From: Sphingomonas baiyangensis
Lineage (GTDB): Bacteria > Pseudomonadota > Alphaproteobacteria > Sphingomonadales > Sphingomonadaceae
Direction of reading: 5' to 3'
Length of the DNA: 64,000 bases
NCBI RefSeq assembly: GCF_005144715.1
Contig: NZ_SWKR01000002.1
Span: 2,547,668 to 2,611,667 of the forward strand
This document shows, piece after piece, positions 8,735 through 18,335 of the stretch. A program made the position numbers and the translations under genes. The notes beneath the pieces are model-generated. The model worked only from the letters and a program-made list of their open reading frames with translations, did not search any database and was not told the DNA's origin. Position 1 is the stretch's first letter. Each line of letters opens with the position of its first letter.

Positions 8735-9748
8735 TCAGGGTTCCGTGCGGCGGGCGGCGGCCATGCCCCGCACGATGCGCGCCGCAAGGCCCGGACCACG
8801 ATACACCAGCGCCGAATAGAGCTGCACCATCACGGCGCCGGCATCGATGCGGCGCAGCGCCTCGTCGGCCGAATCGATGCCGCCGGCCGAAATGAGCGGC
8901 AGCGCGCCATCGGCCATGGCATGCGCCTCGGCGAGCTTGGCGCGCGCCAGTGCGCGCAGCGGCGCGCCCGACAGGCCGCCTGCCTCGCGTGCGTTGGGCG
9001 AGCGCAGCGTCGATGGGCGCGAGATGGTGGTGTTCGACACGATCAGCGCATCGACATGGTTGTCGACCGCTGCGCGCACCGCGACCTCAATGCCCGCGCG
9101 GTCGAGATCGGGGGCGATCTTGAGGAACAGCGGCACGCGACCGCCGGCGGCGTGGCGCGCTGCGTCGCTCGCGGCGAGCAGTTCGCCGAGCGCCGGCTGC
9201 GCCTGGAGATCGCGCAGTCCCGGCGTGTTGGGGCTGCTCACGTTGATCGTGACGTAATCGGCATGCGGCGCGACACGTGCGACGGCCCTGGCATAATCGG
9301 CGACGCGATCGGCCGAATCCTTGTTCGCGCCGACATTGACGCCGAGCACGCCCGTGCGCCTGCGTGCCGCCGCGAGGCGTGGCAGCGCGCCCTCGACGCC
9401 GCCATTGTTGAAGCCCATGCGATTGACGACGCCATCGTCGTCTACGAGCCGGAACAGGCGCGGGCGCGGATTGCCCGGTTGGGGGAGCGGCGTGAGCGTC
9501 CCCACCTCGACCGCGCCGAAGCCCAGGCCGAAAAAGCCGGCGATCGCCTGCGCATCCTTGTCGACGCCCGCCGCCAGCCCCAGCCGGTTGCGAAAGCGCA
9601 GCCCGGCGATCTCGACGGGATCGTCGGGCAGCGATGGCGCGAACGGTGTGCCTGCCGCGCCCCAGCGCGCGAGCGCGGTGATCGTCAGGCCGTGCGCGCG
9701 TTCGGGGTCGAGCGCGAACAGCGCGGGGCGGGCGAGAGCGGCGAACAT
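8735..9748 (-). CDS. pyrD: Dihydroorotate dehydrogenase (quinone), class 2
   Basis: PyrD oxidises dihydroorotate to orotate in pyrimidine synthesis and passes electrons to quinone. The 337-residue length matches class 2 enzymes (about 336), with the N-terminal membrane-associated helical part ARPALFALDPERAHGL and the FMN-barrel motifs GTLTPLPQPGNPRPRLFRL, NRMGFNNGG, NVSSPNTPGLRDLQ and LISAGGI. ATG 9748 is chosen because it matches the family start; an in-frame ATG 12 codons upstream adds only basic residues. Confidence 0.94.
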   Translation of the reverse strand: MFAALARPALFALDPERAHGLTITALARWGAAGTPFAPSLPDDPVEIAGLRFRNRLGLAAGVDKDAQAIAGFFGLGFGAVEVGTLTPLPQPGNPRPRLFRLVDDDGVVNRMGFNNGGVEGALPRLAAARRRTGVLGVNVGANKDSADRVADYARAVARVAPHADYVTINVSSPNTPGLRDLQAQPALGELLAASDAARHAAGGRVPLFLKIAPDLDRAGIEVAVRAAVDNHVDALIVSNTTISRPSTLRSPNAREAGGLSGAPLRALARAKLAEAHAMADGALPLISAGGIDSADEALRRIDAGAVMVQLYSALVYRGPGLAARIVRGMAAARRTEP

Positions 9749-9807
9749 GGCGGCGCGTTTCGCATCGCGGCGGGACGCGCGCAAAAGGAAAATTGCGCGT
9801 TCACGCT

Positions 9808-9900
9808 ATGTCGGATTCATCCAAGACCGAATCGGTACGACTCGCCTATCCGATCGTTGCGACCCGAGGGGGCTTTCTAACAGGGGGCACCTTCTTCTGA
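9808..9900 (+). CDS. Putative 30-residue peptide ORF
   Basis: ATG 9808 opens 30 codons ending at TGA 9898-9900. The peptide begins MSDSSKTESVRLAYP and ends GGFLTGGTFF, with two Gly-Gly pairs and a hydrophobic end. The stop abuts a strong terminator hairpin, so a short transcript of about 100-150 bases is plausible. The ribosome site is weak: AAAAGGAAAA lies about 17 bases upstream. It could be a peptide gene or a small RNA; no family is recognised. Confidence 0.35.
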   Translation: MSDSSKTESVRLAYPIVATRGGFLTGGTFF

Positions 9901-9934
9901 GGCGGCCGGCATTCGTGTCGGTCGCCTCTTTTTT
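9899..9934 (+). terminator. Strong rho-independent terminator upstream of the AraC-type gene
   Basis: GAGGCG at 9899-9904 pairs with CGCCTC at 9923-9928 and is followed by six T. The only gene before it in this direction is the 30-codon ORF at 9808, because pyrD points the other way. The terminator therefore marks a short independent transcript. Confidence 0.8.
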
Positions 9935-10007
9935 GTGGCGGGTGGTTTCGCTAGCGTAAACCAACGACAGTCGCGCCGGACGTCGCCGGCGTATTTTCCG
10001 CGAGCCA

Positions 10008-10835
10008 ATGATGCAGATCGATTTCGCGCATCCATCATCTGCCGTCGCGCCCTATGTCTCGACCTTCTATTATTATCGCTGCGACGATGCCGTGGTCGAG
10101 GGCGTCGAACGCGCCGATGTCGGCCAGATCCGCTTCATGCTGAAGGGGCACGGCGCGCTGCGCTTTCCAGGCGGCCATGTCGAACCCTCGTGCCCGGTGA
10201 TGGTGAGTGGGCCCGGCACCGGCGCGGCATCGTGGCGTGTCGAGGGACCATTCCATTGTTTCGGCATGGCGTTGCGCCCGGTCGGATGGGGCGCGCTGAT
10301 CGGCATTCCCGCCGACGAGCGCGCCGATCATGTGACCGATGGCGTCGCGGTGTTCGGGCAGGAAGCGGCGGCGCTGTACGATGCGCTAGCGACCTGCGAC
10401 GGCGGCGTCGAGGCGATGGTCGCGCTGGCCGAGCCGTTCATCGTTCGCTATGCGCGCCCGCTGCCGATCGCGCACCAGCAGTTGTGCGAAGCGGTGCGGA
10501 TATGGCTGGCCAACCCGCTGCCGCAGCCCGTCGCTGCGCTCTATGCGTCGCTCGCCATCTCGCCGCGCCAGACCGAGCGGCTGGTGAACCGCTATTTCGG
10601 CGCGCCACCCAAATTGCTCGAACGCAAGTTCCGCGCGCTGCATGCCGCCGCCGCCTTGCTCGACGGTGCCGACGCCGCCGATATCGCCGGCGCCTTCTAT
10701 GACCAGAGCCACATGATCCGCGAGATCCGGCACTTCACCGGCCACACGCCCGGCGCGCTCGCCACGCGCATCGATCCGCTGCTGGCACTGACGCTCCAGC
10801 CGCAGGCATTCAACGAGCTGGCGCCACCGGGTTGA
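10008..10835 (+). CDS. AraC-family transcriptional regulator
   Basis: This 275-residue protein has an N-terminal cupin-like sensor half and a C-terminal AraC helix-turn-helix domain. The last part, with the ISPRQTERLVNRYFGAPPK helix-turn-helix and DQSHMIREIRHFTGHTPG, is typical of AraC DNA binding. The effector and targets are unknown. It stands alone between the terminator at 9934 and the Rrf2 gene that heads the suf operon (gap 22 bases), so it might be co-transcribed with suf. A second ATG follows directly at 10011. Confidence 0.85.
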   Translation: MMQIDFAHPSSAVAPYVSTFYYYRCDDAVVEGVERADVGQIRFMLKGHGALRFPGGHVEPSCPVMVSGPGTGAASWRVEGPFHCFGMALRPVGWGALIGIPADERADHVTDGVAVFGQEAAALYDALATCDGGVEAMVALAEPFIVRYARPLPIAHQQLCEAVRIWLANPLPQPVAALYASLAISPRQTERLVNRYFGAPPKLLERKFRALHAAAALLDGADAADIAGAFYDQSHMIREIRHFTGHTPGALATRIDPLLALTLQPQAFNELAPPG

Positions 10836-10857
10836 CCCGCACCGCACGAGCGCCCAC

Positions 10858-11343
10858 ATGCAATCGGACGATTTCATTCCGATTGGGACCAAAGTGCGCC
10901 TCTCCGCCCAGGCCGATTATGCCGTCGTGATGTTGCAGGCCGCCGCGCGCCATTGCGGCGGCACGCGGCTGAACGCCACGCTCCTCGCGGCCGAGACGGC
11001 GCTGCCGCTGCCGACGGTGCAGAAGCTCGTCAGCCGGCTCTCGGCTGCCGGCCTGATCGAAAGCTCGCGCGGCACCGGCGGCGGCTTTCGCCTGGCGCGC
11101 CCGCCCGCCGCGATCAGCCTGGCCGAGATCATCGAAGCGATCGAGGGGCCGATCGCGCTGACGCCCTGCGTCGATGCCGGGCGCCACGATTGCGCGGCCG
11201 AGGGCAATTGCCGCGTCCAGCCGCACTGGAACGGCGTGAACGACGTGGTGCGCGGCGCGCTCGCCGCGATCAGCCTGGCGGCGCTCGCTTCCCCGATCAC
11301 TATCGCCGCGCCACGTGCGCCGGCGAACGAGGTACATGCATGA
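10858..11343 (+). CDS. Rrf2-family Fe-S-responsive regulator of the suf operon
   Basis: Rrf2/IscR/SufR proteins sense Fe-S cluster status through a cysteine-bound cluster and control Fe-S assembly genes. The 161-residue protein has the winged-helix start [19 protein letters not shown], the recognition region [21 protein letters not shown], and three cysteines C104, C112 and C118 spaced as a cluster site. Family members usually begin (M)[10 protein letters not shown], so GTG at 10894 is a possible true start instead of ATG 10858. Its stop overlaps the sufB start, placing it as first gene of the operon and probable autoregulator. Confidence 0.9.
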   Translation: MQSDDFIPIGTKVRLSAQADYAVVMLQAAARHCGGTRLNATLLAAETALPLPTVQKLVSRLSAAGLIESSRGTGGGFRLARPPAAISLAEIIEAIEGPIALTPCVDAGRHDCAAEGNCRVQPHWNGVNDVVRGALAAISLAALASPITIAAPRAPANEVHA

Positions 11344-12806
11344 TGGCCACCCGCAATGCCGAGGCGCTCGCCGCCGCCAACAAGAAGTATGAATGGGGTT
11401 TCAGCTCGGACATCGAGCAGGACTTCGCGCCCAAGGGGCTGAGCGAGGAAACAGTCCGCTTCATCTCGGCCAAGAAGAACGAGCCCGAATGGATGCTCGA
11501 CTGGCGGCTGAAGGCTTTTCGCCTGTGGCAGACGATGGAAGCGCCCGACTGGGCGAAGCTGAACGTCCCGCCGATCGACTATCAGGACGCCTATTACTAC
11601 GCCGAGCCCAAGGCGAAGCCCAAGCTGGGCAGCCTCGACGAGGTCGATCCCGAAATCCTGCGCGTCTACGAGAAGCTCGGCATCCCGATCGAGGAGCAGA
11701 AGGTACTCGCGGGCGTCGAGGGCGAGCGGAAGGTTGCGGTCGATGCGGTGTTCGACAGCGTCTCGGTCGCCACCACCTTTCGCAAGGAATTGGAGGCCGC
11801 CGGCGTCATCTTCCGCTCGATCAGTGAGGCGATCCGCGAATATCCCGATCTGGTCCGCCAGTGGCTGGGCAAGGTCGTGCCGATGCGCGACAATTATTTC
11901 GCGACGCTCAATTGCGCGGTCTTTTCGGATGGCACCTTTGTCTACATTCCCGAGGGCGTGCGCTGCCCGATGGAGCTTTCCACCTATTTCCGCATCAACG
12001 CCGAGAATACCGGCCAATTCGAACGCACGCTGATCGTGGCCGACAAGGGCGCGTACGTCTCGTATCTCGAAGGCTGCACCGCGCCGATGCGCGACGAGAA
12101 CCAGCTGCATGCCGCCGTTGTCGAGCTGGTCGCGCTCGATGATGCCGAGATCAAATATTCGACCGTGCAGAACTGGTATCCCGGCGACGAGAACGGCAAG
12201 GGCGGCATCTACAATTTCGTCACCAAGCGCGCTTTGTGCCAGGGCCGCAACAGCAAGGTGAGCTGGACGCAGGTCGAGACGGGCAGCGCGATCACCTGGA
12301 AGTACCCAAGCTGCGTGCTGAACGGCGAGAACTCGGTCGGCGAGTTCTATTCGGTCGCCGTCACCAACGGGCGCCAGCAGGCCGATACGGGCACCAAGAT
12401 GATCCACAACGGCAAGGGCAGCCGCTCGACGATCGTGTCGAAGGGTATTTCGGCCGGGCGCAGCGACAACACCTATCGCGGGCTGGTGCGCGTGGCGCCG
12501 GGCGCCGAGGGCGTGCGCAACTTCACGCAGTGCGATTCGCTGCTGCTCGGCGAGCAGTGCGGCGCGCACACGGTGCCCTATATCGAGGTGCGCAATCCTT
12601 CGGCGCAGATCGAGCACGAGGCGACGACGAGCAAGATCAGCGACGACCAAATGTTCTATGCGATGCAGCGCGGGCTCGATGCCGAAAGCGCGGTGGCGCT
12701 GATCGTCAACGGCTTCGCCAAGGAAGTGCTGCAGCAGCTGCCGATGGAGTTCGCGGTCGAGGCGCAGAAGCTGCTGGGGATCAGCCTTGAGGGGAGCGTG
12801 GGGTGA
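11340..12806 (+). CDS. sufB: Fe-S cluster assembly scaffold SufB
   Basis: SufB with SufC and SufD forms the scaffold on which new Fe-S clusters are built in the cytoplasm. The 488-residue protein contains the conserved start [40 protein letters not shown], and the C-terminal beta-helix stretch [19 protein letters not shown]. Start ATG 11340 (followed by a second ATG) overlaps the rrf2 stop, implying coupling. A palindromic repeat and the 66-residue gene separate it from sufC. Confidence 0.97.
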   Translation: MMATRNAEALAAANKKYEWGFSSDIEQDFAPKGLSEETVRFISAKKNEPEWMLDWRLKAFRLWQTMEAPDWAKLNVPPIDYQDAYYYAEPKAKPKLGSLDEVDPEILRVYEKLGIPIEEQKVLAGVEGERKVAVDAVFDSVSVATTFRKELEAAGVIFRSISEAIREYPDLVRQWLGKVVPMRDNYFATLNCAVFSDGTFVYIPEGVRCPMELSTYFRINAENTGQFERTLIVADKGAYVSYLEGCTAPMRDENQLHAAVVELVALDDAEIKYSTVQNWYPGDENGKGGIYNFVTKRALCQGRNSKVSWTQVETGSAITWKYPSCVLNGENSVGEFYSVAVTNGRQQADTGTKMIHNGKGSRSTIVSKGISAGRSDNTYRGLVRVAPGAEGVRNFTQCDSLLLGEQCGAHTVPYIEVRNPSAQIEHEATTSKISDDQMFYAMQRGLDAESAVALIVNGFAKEVLQQLPMEFAVEAQKLLGISLEGSVG

Positions 12807-12825
12807 ACGTCATTCCTACCCGTCA

Positions 12826-12910
12826 TGCCGGACTTGGTCCGGCATCTACCGCACAGCTTCTGGCGGCGGCGCGAGGGGAGACGTGGACCCCGGAACAAGT
12901 CCGGGGTGAC
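12826..12910. repeat. Two palindromic repeat elements inside the suf operon
   Basis: TGCCGGAC at 12826-12833 pairs with GTCCGGCA at 12837-12844, and a second palindrome spans 12883-12910 (core ACCCCGGAACAAGTCCGGGG). The second is base-for-base identical to the element at 20458-20485 and to the reverse complement of 20350-20377. Such elements are dispersed in sphingomonad genomes. Here they interrupt an otherwise overlapping operon between sufB and the 66-aa gene. Confidence 0.85.
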
Positions 12911-12930
12911 GGTGAGGTGGGTCAGCGGCA

Positions 12931-13130
12931 GTGACCAGATTCGATCTTGCCGACACGTTAGAACGCTTCGTCGGCGATGCGCCGCACTGCGGCGATTACG
13001 AGTGGGATGACTTCACATCGGTTAAGCAGTCGCCTGAACTTGAGCCATATCGCCAACGGCTGCTGCTCCAGGGCGATGGCCTATTCGACATCGACGAAAT
13101 CCGCCAAATCATCATCGAACTGAGAACCTG

Positions 13131-13131
<1 letters not shown>
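12931..13131 (+). CDS. 66-residue acidic hypothetical protein within the suf operon
   Basis: The product starts at GTG 12931 and is acidic, with the stretch GDYEWDDFTSVKQSPELEPY and a C-terminal helix IDEIRQIIIELRT. No cysteine cluster or membrane segment is seen; there is one cysteine. Its TGA overlaps the sufC ATG (13129-13133), so translation is coupled to sufC. Its base composition is visibly less GC-rich and its codons more mixed than those of the suf genes, and a repeat element lies just upstream, so it looks like a later insertion. Function unknown. Confidence 0.65.
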
Positions 13132-13873
<742 letters not shown>

Positions 13874-13874
<1 letters not shown>

Positions 13875-14248
13875 TGACGGCGCGACAGGGCTGGATCGGC
13901 TTCGCGCTCGGCGTAGGGCTGTGGGCGTGCGGCGCGATGATCGTGCATTTCCTGCCGTTCCTGTTCGACGGCGGCGTCGCGACGGCGGCGATGTTCGGCG
14001 TGGGCATCGTCACCAGCCTCGTCACCGTCGCGGCGGCGCGGCTGTTGGGGCAGGCGCGGGGCCCCGCGCTGGTCGCGATGATGGCGCTCGGCACCGGTGC
14101 GGCGCTGCTGCTCGACGGCATCGGCTTCGCGTTCGTGCCCGATGTCTATGCCGGCGTCAGCTTCGCGAGTCAGGCGGGGGCGGCGTTCATCATGTGGGCG
14201 GGCGGCACCGGGCTGCTGCTCGCGCTGTGGCAGGAGCGCGCGCGATGA
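13874..14248 (+). CDS. Four-helix membrane protein (DUF5367-like) in the suf operon
   Basis: The 124-residue product has four hydrophobic segments (starting near residues 6, 33, 65 and 97) and short loops; the last helix ends in WQERAR. It resembles DUF5367-type small membrane proteins, which have no known function. The ATG overlaps the sufC stop and its own TGA overlaps the sufD ATG at 14245, so it is made with the Suf proteins. A role in Fe-S assembly is not established. A GTG at 13871 is an alternative start. Confidence 0.75.
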
Positions 14249-15324
14249 GCATCACGCTTCCCACACGCCGCGACGAGGCCTGGCGCTGGGCCGATCTCGA
14301 TACGCTCAGCGCGGCGCGCACGACGCCGCGCGCCGAGATTGGCGATGCTGCCGACCATTTCCTCGATCTCGATGGGCCGCGGCTGGTGTTTGTCGACGGC
14401 GCGTTCGATGCCGCGCGGAGCGATCCGCGTCGCGTCAGGGTGCAGGCGATTGCCGCCGAGACCGCGCATCCGCTGGGCATGCATGCCGCCGGCACCGGCT
14501 GGTCGCTCGACCTCGATGCCAGCGAGGCCGAGACGTGCATTCAGATCGCGCATTTGGGCAGCGGCGGCGAGAGCCATGTGCCGGCCACCCTTACGCTCGG
14601 CCGCGACGCGGTGGCGAGCGTGGTGGAAAGCTATGCCGGCAGCGGCTGGGCCAATCGCCTCACGCGCATCCGGCTGGCCGAAGGCGCGCGGCTGATGCGA
14701 TCGGTACGGCTGGTGCAGTCGGCAGGCTTCGTGTCGCTGCGCGAGGAAGCCGAGATCGGCCAGGCGGCGAGCCTGGTCAGCATCTTTCTCGGCGCCGGCG
14801 GGATGGGAAGCCGGATCGACGGCGAACTGGTGGTGACGGGCGATGGCGGTTTCGCCGAGATGGGCGGCGCGCTGCTGACGCGCGGCGAGCAGCGGCAGGA
14901 ATGTGCGGTTGCAGTGCGCCATGCGGCGCTCGACGGATCGAGCATGCAATTGTGGCGCGCCGTCGCCGCCGATCGCTCGGCCGCGAGCCTTGCCGCGCGC
15001 GTCGAGGTGGCGCGCGGCGCGCAGAAGACCGATGGCGAGCAGTCGCTGCGCGGCCTGCTGCTCGACCGCACCGCGACGGTGAACCTCAAGCCCGAGCTCG
15101 AGATCTTCGCCGACGACGTGAAGTGTGCGCACGGCGCGACGGTGGGCGAGCTCGATCGCGCGGCGATGTTCTATCTACAGTCGCGCGGCCTGCCCGAAGG
15201 CGTCGCCAAGGCTCTGCTGACGCGTGCCTTCGTCGCCGATGCGATCGATCGCATCGGCGAGGAGCCGGTGCGCGCGGCGTTCCTCGCCGATGCCGAGGCA
15301 TGGCTCGCGGAGGCGCTGGCATGA
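14245..15324 (+). CDS. sufD: Fe-S assembly scaffold subunit SufD
   Basis: SufD is the partner of SufB in the SufBCD scaffold. The 359-residue sequence starts TLPTRRDEAWRWADLDTL, a typical SufD opening, and ends with the conserved DRTATVNLKPELEIFADDVK and CAHGATVGELDRAAMFYLQ region that carries the Cys/His pair used at the SufB-SufD interface. It overlaps the membrane-protein gene and sufS by 4 bases each. Confidence 0.96.
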   Translation: MSITLPTRRDEAWRWADLDTLSAARTTPRAEIGDAADHFLDLDGPRLVFVDGAFDAARSDPRRVRVQAIAAETAHPLGMHAAGTGWSLDLDASEAETCIQIAHLGSGGESHVPATLTLGRDAVASVVESYAGSGWANRLTRIRLAEGARLMRSVRLVQSAGFVSLREEAEIGQAASLVSIFLGAGGMGSRIDGELVVTGDGGFAEMGGALLTRGEQRQECAVAVRHAALDGSSMQLWRAVAADRSAASLAARVEVARGAQKTDGEQSLRGLLLDRTATVNLKPELEIFADDVKCAHGATVGELDRAAMFYLQSRGLPEGVAKALLTRAFVADAIDRIGEEPVRAAFLADAEAWLAEALA

Positions 15325-16535
15325 CGGTGCTCACCGCTGCCCGCCCACTCGACGCGCTCGCCGATTTCCCCGCGATCCCGGCGGGCTGGGCCTATCTCGA
15401 CACCGCCGCCACCGCGCAGAAGCCGCAGGCGGTGATCGATGCCATCGCGCGCGGCTATGACAGCGCCTATGCGACGGTGCATCGCGGCGTCTATCAGCGA
15501 TCGGCCGACATGACGCTGGCCTATGAAGCTGCGCGCCGGCGCGTGGCCGAGTTCATCGGCGCCGCCGCGCCCGAGGAATGCGTGTTCGTGCGCGGCGCCA
15601 CCGAAGGCATCAATCTCGTCGCGCAGAGCTGGGCCGCGACCAATCTCAGGCCCGGCGACCGCATCATGCTGTCGCTGCTCGAGCATCATTCGAACATCGT
15701 GCCGTGGCAGATGGTCGCCGAGCGCACGGGCGCGGTGATCGACGTGGCGCCGCTGACGTCCGATCACGCGATCGATCTCGATGCGATGGCAGCGATGCTG
15801 ACGCCGCAACACAAGCTGGTGGCGCTGGCGCACGTGTCGAACGTCACGGGTGCGATCCTCGATGCGCGCCGCGCCGCCGATCTGGCGCATGGCGTCGGTG
15901 CGAAGCTGCTGCTCGATGGCTGCCAGGCGGTGCCGCGCCTGACCGTCGATGTGGCGGCGCTCGGTTGCGACTTCTACGTGTTCTCGGGCCACAAGCTCTA
16001 TGGCCCGACGGGCATCGGCGTGCTGTGGGCGCGTGGCGAGCTGCTCGCGGCGATGCCGCCCTGGCAGGGCGGCGGCGCGATGATCGACAAGGTGTCGTTC
16101 GCCGGCACGAGCTATGCGCCGCCGCCCGCGCGCTTCGAGGCGGGGACTCCGCACATCGTCGGCGCGCTGGGGCTGCACGCGGCGATCGACTATGTCGAGG
16201 CGATCGGCCTCGATGCCATCCACGCGCATGAATCGGCGCTGGTCGCCGCCGCGCGCGAGGCGCTGTCGGGCTTCAATTCGGTAACGCTTTATGGCCCCGA
16301 GAATTCGGCAGGCATCGTCAGCTTCGCGATCGAGGGGGTGCATCCGCACGACATCGGCACCATCTTGGACGAAGCGAAGGTGGCGATCCGCGCGGGCCAC
16401 CATTGCGCGCAGCCGCTGATGGACGCTCTCGGCATACCCGCCACCGCGCGCGCCAGCTTCGGCGTGTATAACGGCCCTGCCGACGTCGAGGCGCTGGCTC
16501 GAGGCATCGAACGCGTAACACGGATATTCGGATGA
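15321..16535 (+). CDS. sufS: Cysteine desulfurase SufS
   Basis: SufS is a PLP enzyme that takes sulfur from cysteine and supplies it for cluster building. The 404-residue sequence has the PLP lysine K225 in FSGHKLYGPTG, the EHHSN motif at 121-125 and the active-site cysteine C362 in RAGHHCAQPLM, the short loop typical of group II desulfurases. No SufE or SufU gene is in the window, so its sulfur acceptor is encoded elsewhere. Start ATG 15321 overlaps the sufD stop. Confidence 0.97.
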   Translation: MTVLTAARPLDALADFPAIPAGWAYLDTAATAQKPQAVIDAIARGYDSAYATVHRGVYQRSADMTLAYEAARRRVAEFIGAAAPEECVFVRGATEGINLVAQSWAATNLRPGDRIMLSLLEHHSNIVPWQMVAERTGAVIDVAPLTSDHAIDLDAMAAMLTPQHKLVALAHVSNVTGAILDARRAADLAHGVGAKLLLDGCQAVPRLTVDVAALGCDFYVFSGHKLYGPTGIGVLWARGELLAAMPPWQGGGAMIDKVSFAGTSYAPPPARFEAGTPHIVGALGLHAAIDYVEAIGLDAIHAHESALVAAAREALSGFNSVTLYGPENSAGIVSFAIEGVHPHDIGTILDEAKVAIRAGHHCAQPLMDALGIPATARASFGVYNGPADVEALARGIERVTRIFG

Positions 16536-16993
16536 TGGACGGCAAGCTGAAGATCGAGGAAGTCGAAGGCGTCGAGGCGCCGCCGCGTGCGCGCGTCGAT
16601 ACTGAAGAAGCGCCGCAGGAGCGCCGTCGCGACTATCTCGACGGGTTCCTGGCGGCGAAGCCCGAGGGCATGGCGGCGGGGCAGCCCGGCGGCGCCACCT
16701 ATGACGCGATCATCGATGCGCTGAAGGATATCTTCGACCCCGAGATTCCGGTGAACATCTACGACCTTGGCCTCATCTACGGCGTCGAGGTGACCGAGGA
16801 CGGCCACGCCGTCGTCACGATGACGCTGACCACGCCGCATTGCCCGGTCGCCGAATCGATGCCGATGGAAGTCGAGCTGCGCGTCGGCGCGGTGCCCGGC
16901 GTCGGTACGGTCGACGTCAATCTGGTATGGGATCCGCCCTGGGACCCGATGAAGATGTCCGACGAGGCGCGGCTCGAACTGGGGATGCTGTGA
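16532..16993 (+). CDS. sufT: SUF-system maturation protein SufT (DUF59/MIP18 family)
   Basis: SufT-type proteins help deliver Fe-S clusters to target enzymes. The 153-residue protein has an N-terminal charged extension (to about residue 50) and a DUF59 domain with DPEIPVNIYDLGLIYGVEV and TTPHCPVAES (the conserved cysteine), ending VWDPPWDPMKMSDEARLELG. It sits between sufS and the A-type carrier with overlaps on both sides. Confidence 0.93.
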   Translation: MMDGKLKIEEVEGVEAPPRARVDTEEAPQERRRDYLDGFLAAKPEGMAAGQPGGATYDAIIDALKDIFDPEIPVNIYDLGLIYGVEVTEDGHAVVTMTLTTPHCPVAESMPMEVELRVGAVPGVGTVDVNLVWDPPWDPMKMSDEARLELGML

Positions 16994-17346
16994 TGGCCAC
17001 CACGACACGGCAGCGCCCCCAGGCGATCATGCTCACGCCTGCCGCCGAGCGTCGCGTCGCCGATCTGATGGCGCGCGCGCCCGAGGGCGCGATCGGCGTC
17101 AAGCTCTCCACCCCGCGGCGCGGCTGTTCGGGGCTTGCCTATTCGGTCGACTATGTCACCGCCGCCGATCCGATGGACGAGCGGATCGAGACGCCCGGTG
17201 GCAGCTTCTTCGTCGATGGCGGATCGGTCCTGTACCTGATCGGATCGACGATGGACTGGGTGGAGGACGACTTCACCGCGGGCTTCGTGTTCGCCAATCC
17301 CAACGCGAAGGGTGCTTGCGGCTGCGGCGAGAGCTTTACGGTCTAG
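16993..17346 (+). CDS. A-type Fe-S carrier (SufA/IscA/ErpA family)
   Basis: A-type carriers accept nascent clusters and hand them to apoproteins. The 117-residue protein has the three canonical cysteines C45 (RRGCSGLAY), C109 and C111 (GACGCGESF). Its place as last gene of the suf operon fits SufA. ATG 16993 overlaps the sufT stop. Its TAG (17344-17346) overlaps the stop of the convergent thioesterase gene. Confidence 0.95.
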   Translation: MATTTRQRPQAIMLTPAAERRVADLMARAPEGAIGVKLSTPRRGCSGLAYSVDYVTAADPMDERIETPGGSFFVDGGSVLYLIGSTMDWVEDDFTAGFVFANPNAKGACGCGESFTV

Positions 17347-17738
17347 GCCGCCGACGCCGATACGCGCGTGAGCATGTAGTGCATCCGCGCCGCTGCGATC
17401 GGGCGGGTACGGTCTTCCTGCCACGCCATCGCCTCGACATTCGCGATGCGTGTGCCCAGCCGGGTGACGATGCCCTGCGCCCAGGTCTCGCGTTCGCGCC
17501 CGCCGCGCATGTAATCGATCGTGACGTTGATCGGCTTGATCCGGTCGCCTTCGTCGCCCAGCGCGTGCGAGAGCGCCGCGATCGCCGCCATCTCGAGCAG
17601 GCCTGCGATCGCGCCGCCGTGGAGGAAGCCGGGCCGGCCGATTACCGCCCCGCCGAACGCCATCGTCAGCAGCGGTGGCTCGCCCGGCGCACTGGCGAGC
17701 GCGATGCCCAGCGTATCGGCATAGGGCGGCAGCTTCAT
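17343..17738 (-). CDS. PaaI-type hotdog thioesterase (first of two)
   Basis: This 131-residue protein has a single hotdog domain with the PaaI/4HBT pattern GRPGFLHGGAIAGLLEMAAIAAL, where the HGG turn and following helix carry the catalytic residues, and RIKPINVTIDYMRGG as a central strand. Members hydrolyse acyl-CoA thioesters; the substrate is unknown. Its start overlaps the stop of the next thioesterase gene by 4 bases, so the two are co-translated and may form a mixed assembly. Confidence 0.85.
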   Translation of the reverse strand: MKLPPYADTLGIALASAPGEPPLLTMAFGGAVIGRPGFLHGGAIAGLLEMAAIAALSHALGDEGDRIKPINVTIDYMRGGRERETWAQGIVTRLGTRIANVEAMAWQEDRTRPIAAARMHYMLTRVSASAA

Positions 17739-18178
17739 GCGCCGGTACCCGTGAACATGAAGGTGCCCGCGACATGCGCGAGTGGATCGTCGGCGTCGCC
17801 GTCATGCGCCTGGCCGCGCACGAATGCGATCGATCGCGTCAGGCGGTAGCATTCGCCGCGCCCGATCACGGTGCGGCCGGGGGTGGCGGGGCGCAGATAG
17901 TCGACGCGTAGGTCGAGCGTCGCCTGCGGCACGAAGCCGCCGCGCCGGATCCACACCGCGCAGCTCGTCGCCATGTCCATCAGCGCGATGATCGCGCCCG
18001 ATGCCATCACGCCGGTATCGGGCTGGCCGATCAGCCTGGCGTCATAGGGCAGCGCCAGTTCGCACCAGTCGGCAGCGTGACGCTCGTAGCGCACGCCGAG
18101 CATGCCGCCATGGCCGATGCGCGCATCGAACAGGCGTTGCAGGCTGCTGGGATCAAAGGGGATTGCCGGTGCGTCCAC
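17735..18178 (-). CDS. PaaI-type hotdog thioesterase (second of two)
   Basis: The 147-residue protein is a second hotdog protein with LIGQPDTGVMASGAIIALMD and ATLDLRVDYLRPATPG. The usual HGG of the PaaI motif is replaced by ASG, so the active-site geometry may differ from that of its neighbour. Start is GTG 18178. It is first gene of the two-gene unit and both are transcribed away from the crotonase gene. The pair could act on short acyl-CoAs made by the nearby crotonase and thiolase, but this is only proximity. Confidence 0.82.
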   Translation of the reverse strand: MDAPAIPFDPSSLQRLFDARIGHGGMLGVRYERHAADWCELALPYDARLIGQPDTGVMASGAIIALMDMATSCAVWIRRGGFVPQATLDLRVDYLRPATPGRTVIGRGECYRLTRSIAFVRGQAHDGDADDPLAHVAGTFMFTGTGA

Positions 18179-18335
18179 GCCCGCGCCTTAGGGGCGGTGC
18201 GGCGCCGTGGCAATCAGGCAGGCGGGCCTTCCCGATCGGCGGGGCTTAAGTAGCCATACCCATATGGCGAAAAGAGTTCGCATTCCAACCCGTAGCGAGC
18301 CATAGATGCCATACCCGATCTCCTACAGGTGCCTC

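Noticed and set aside
7952-9880. Plus-strand open frame of 642 codons opposite the phosphatase, sodC and pyrD
   Set aside because: All three minus-strand genes have intact catalytic motifs; the opposite frame has none.
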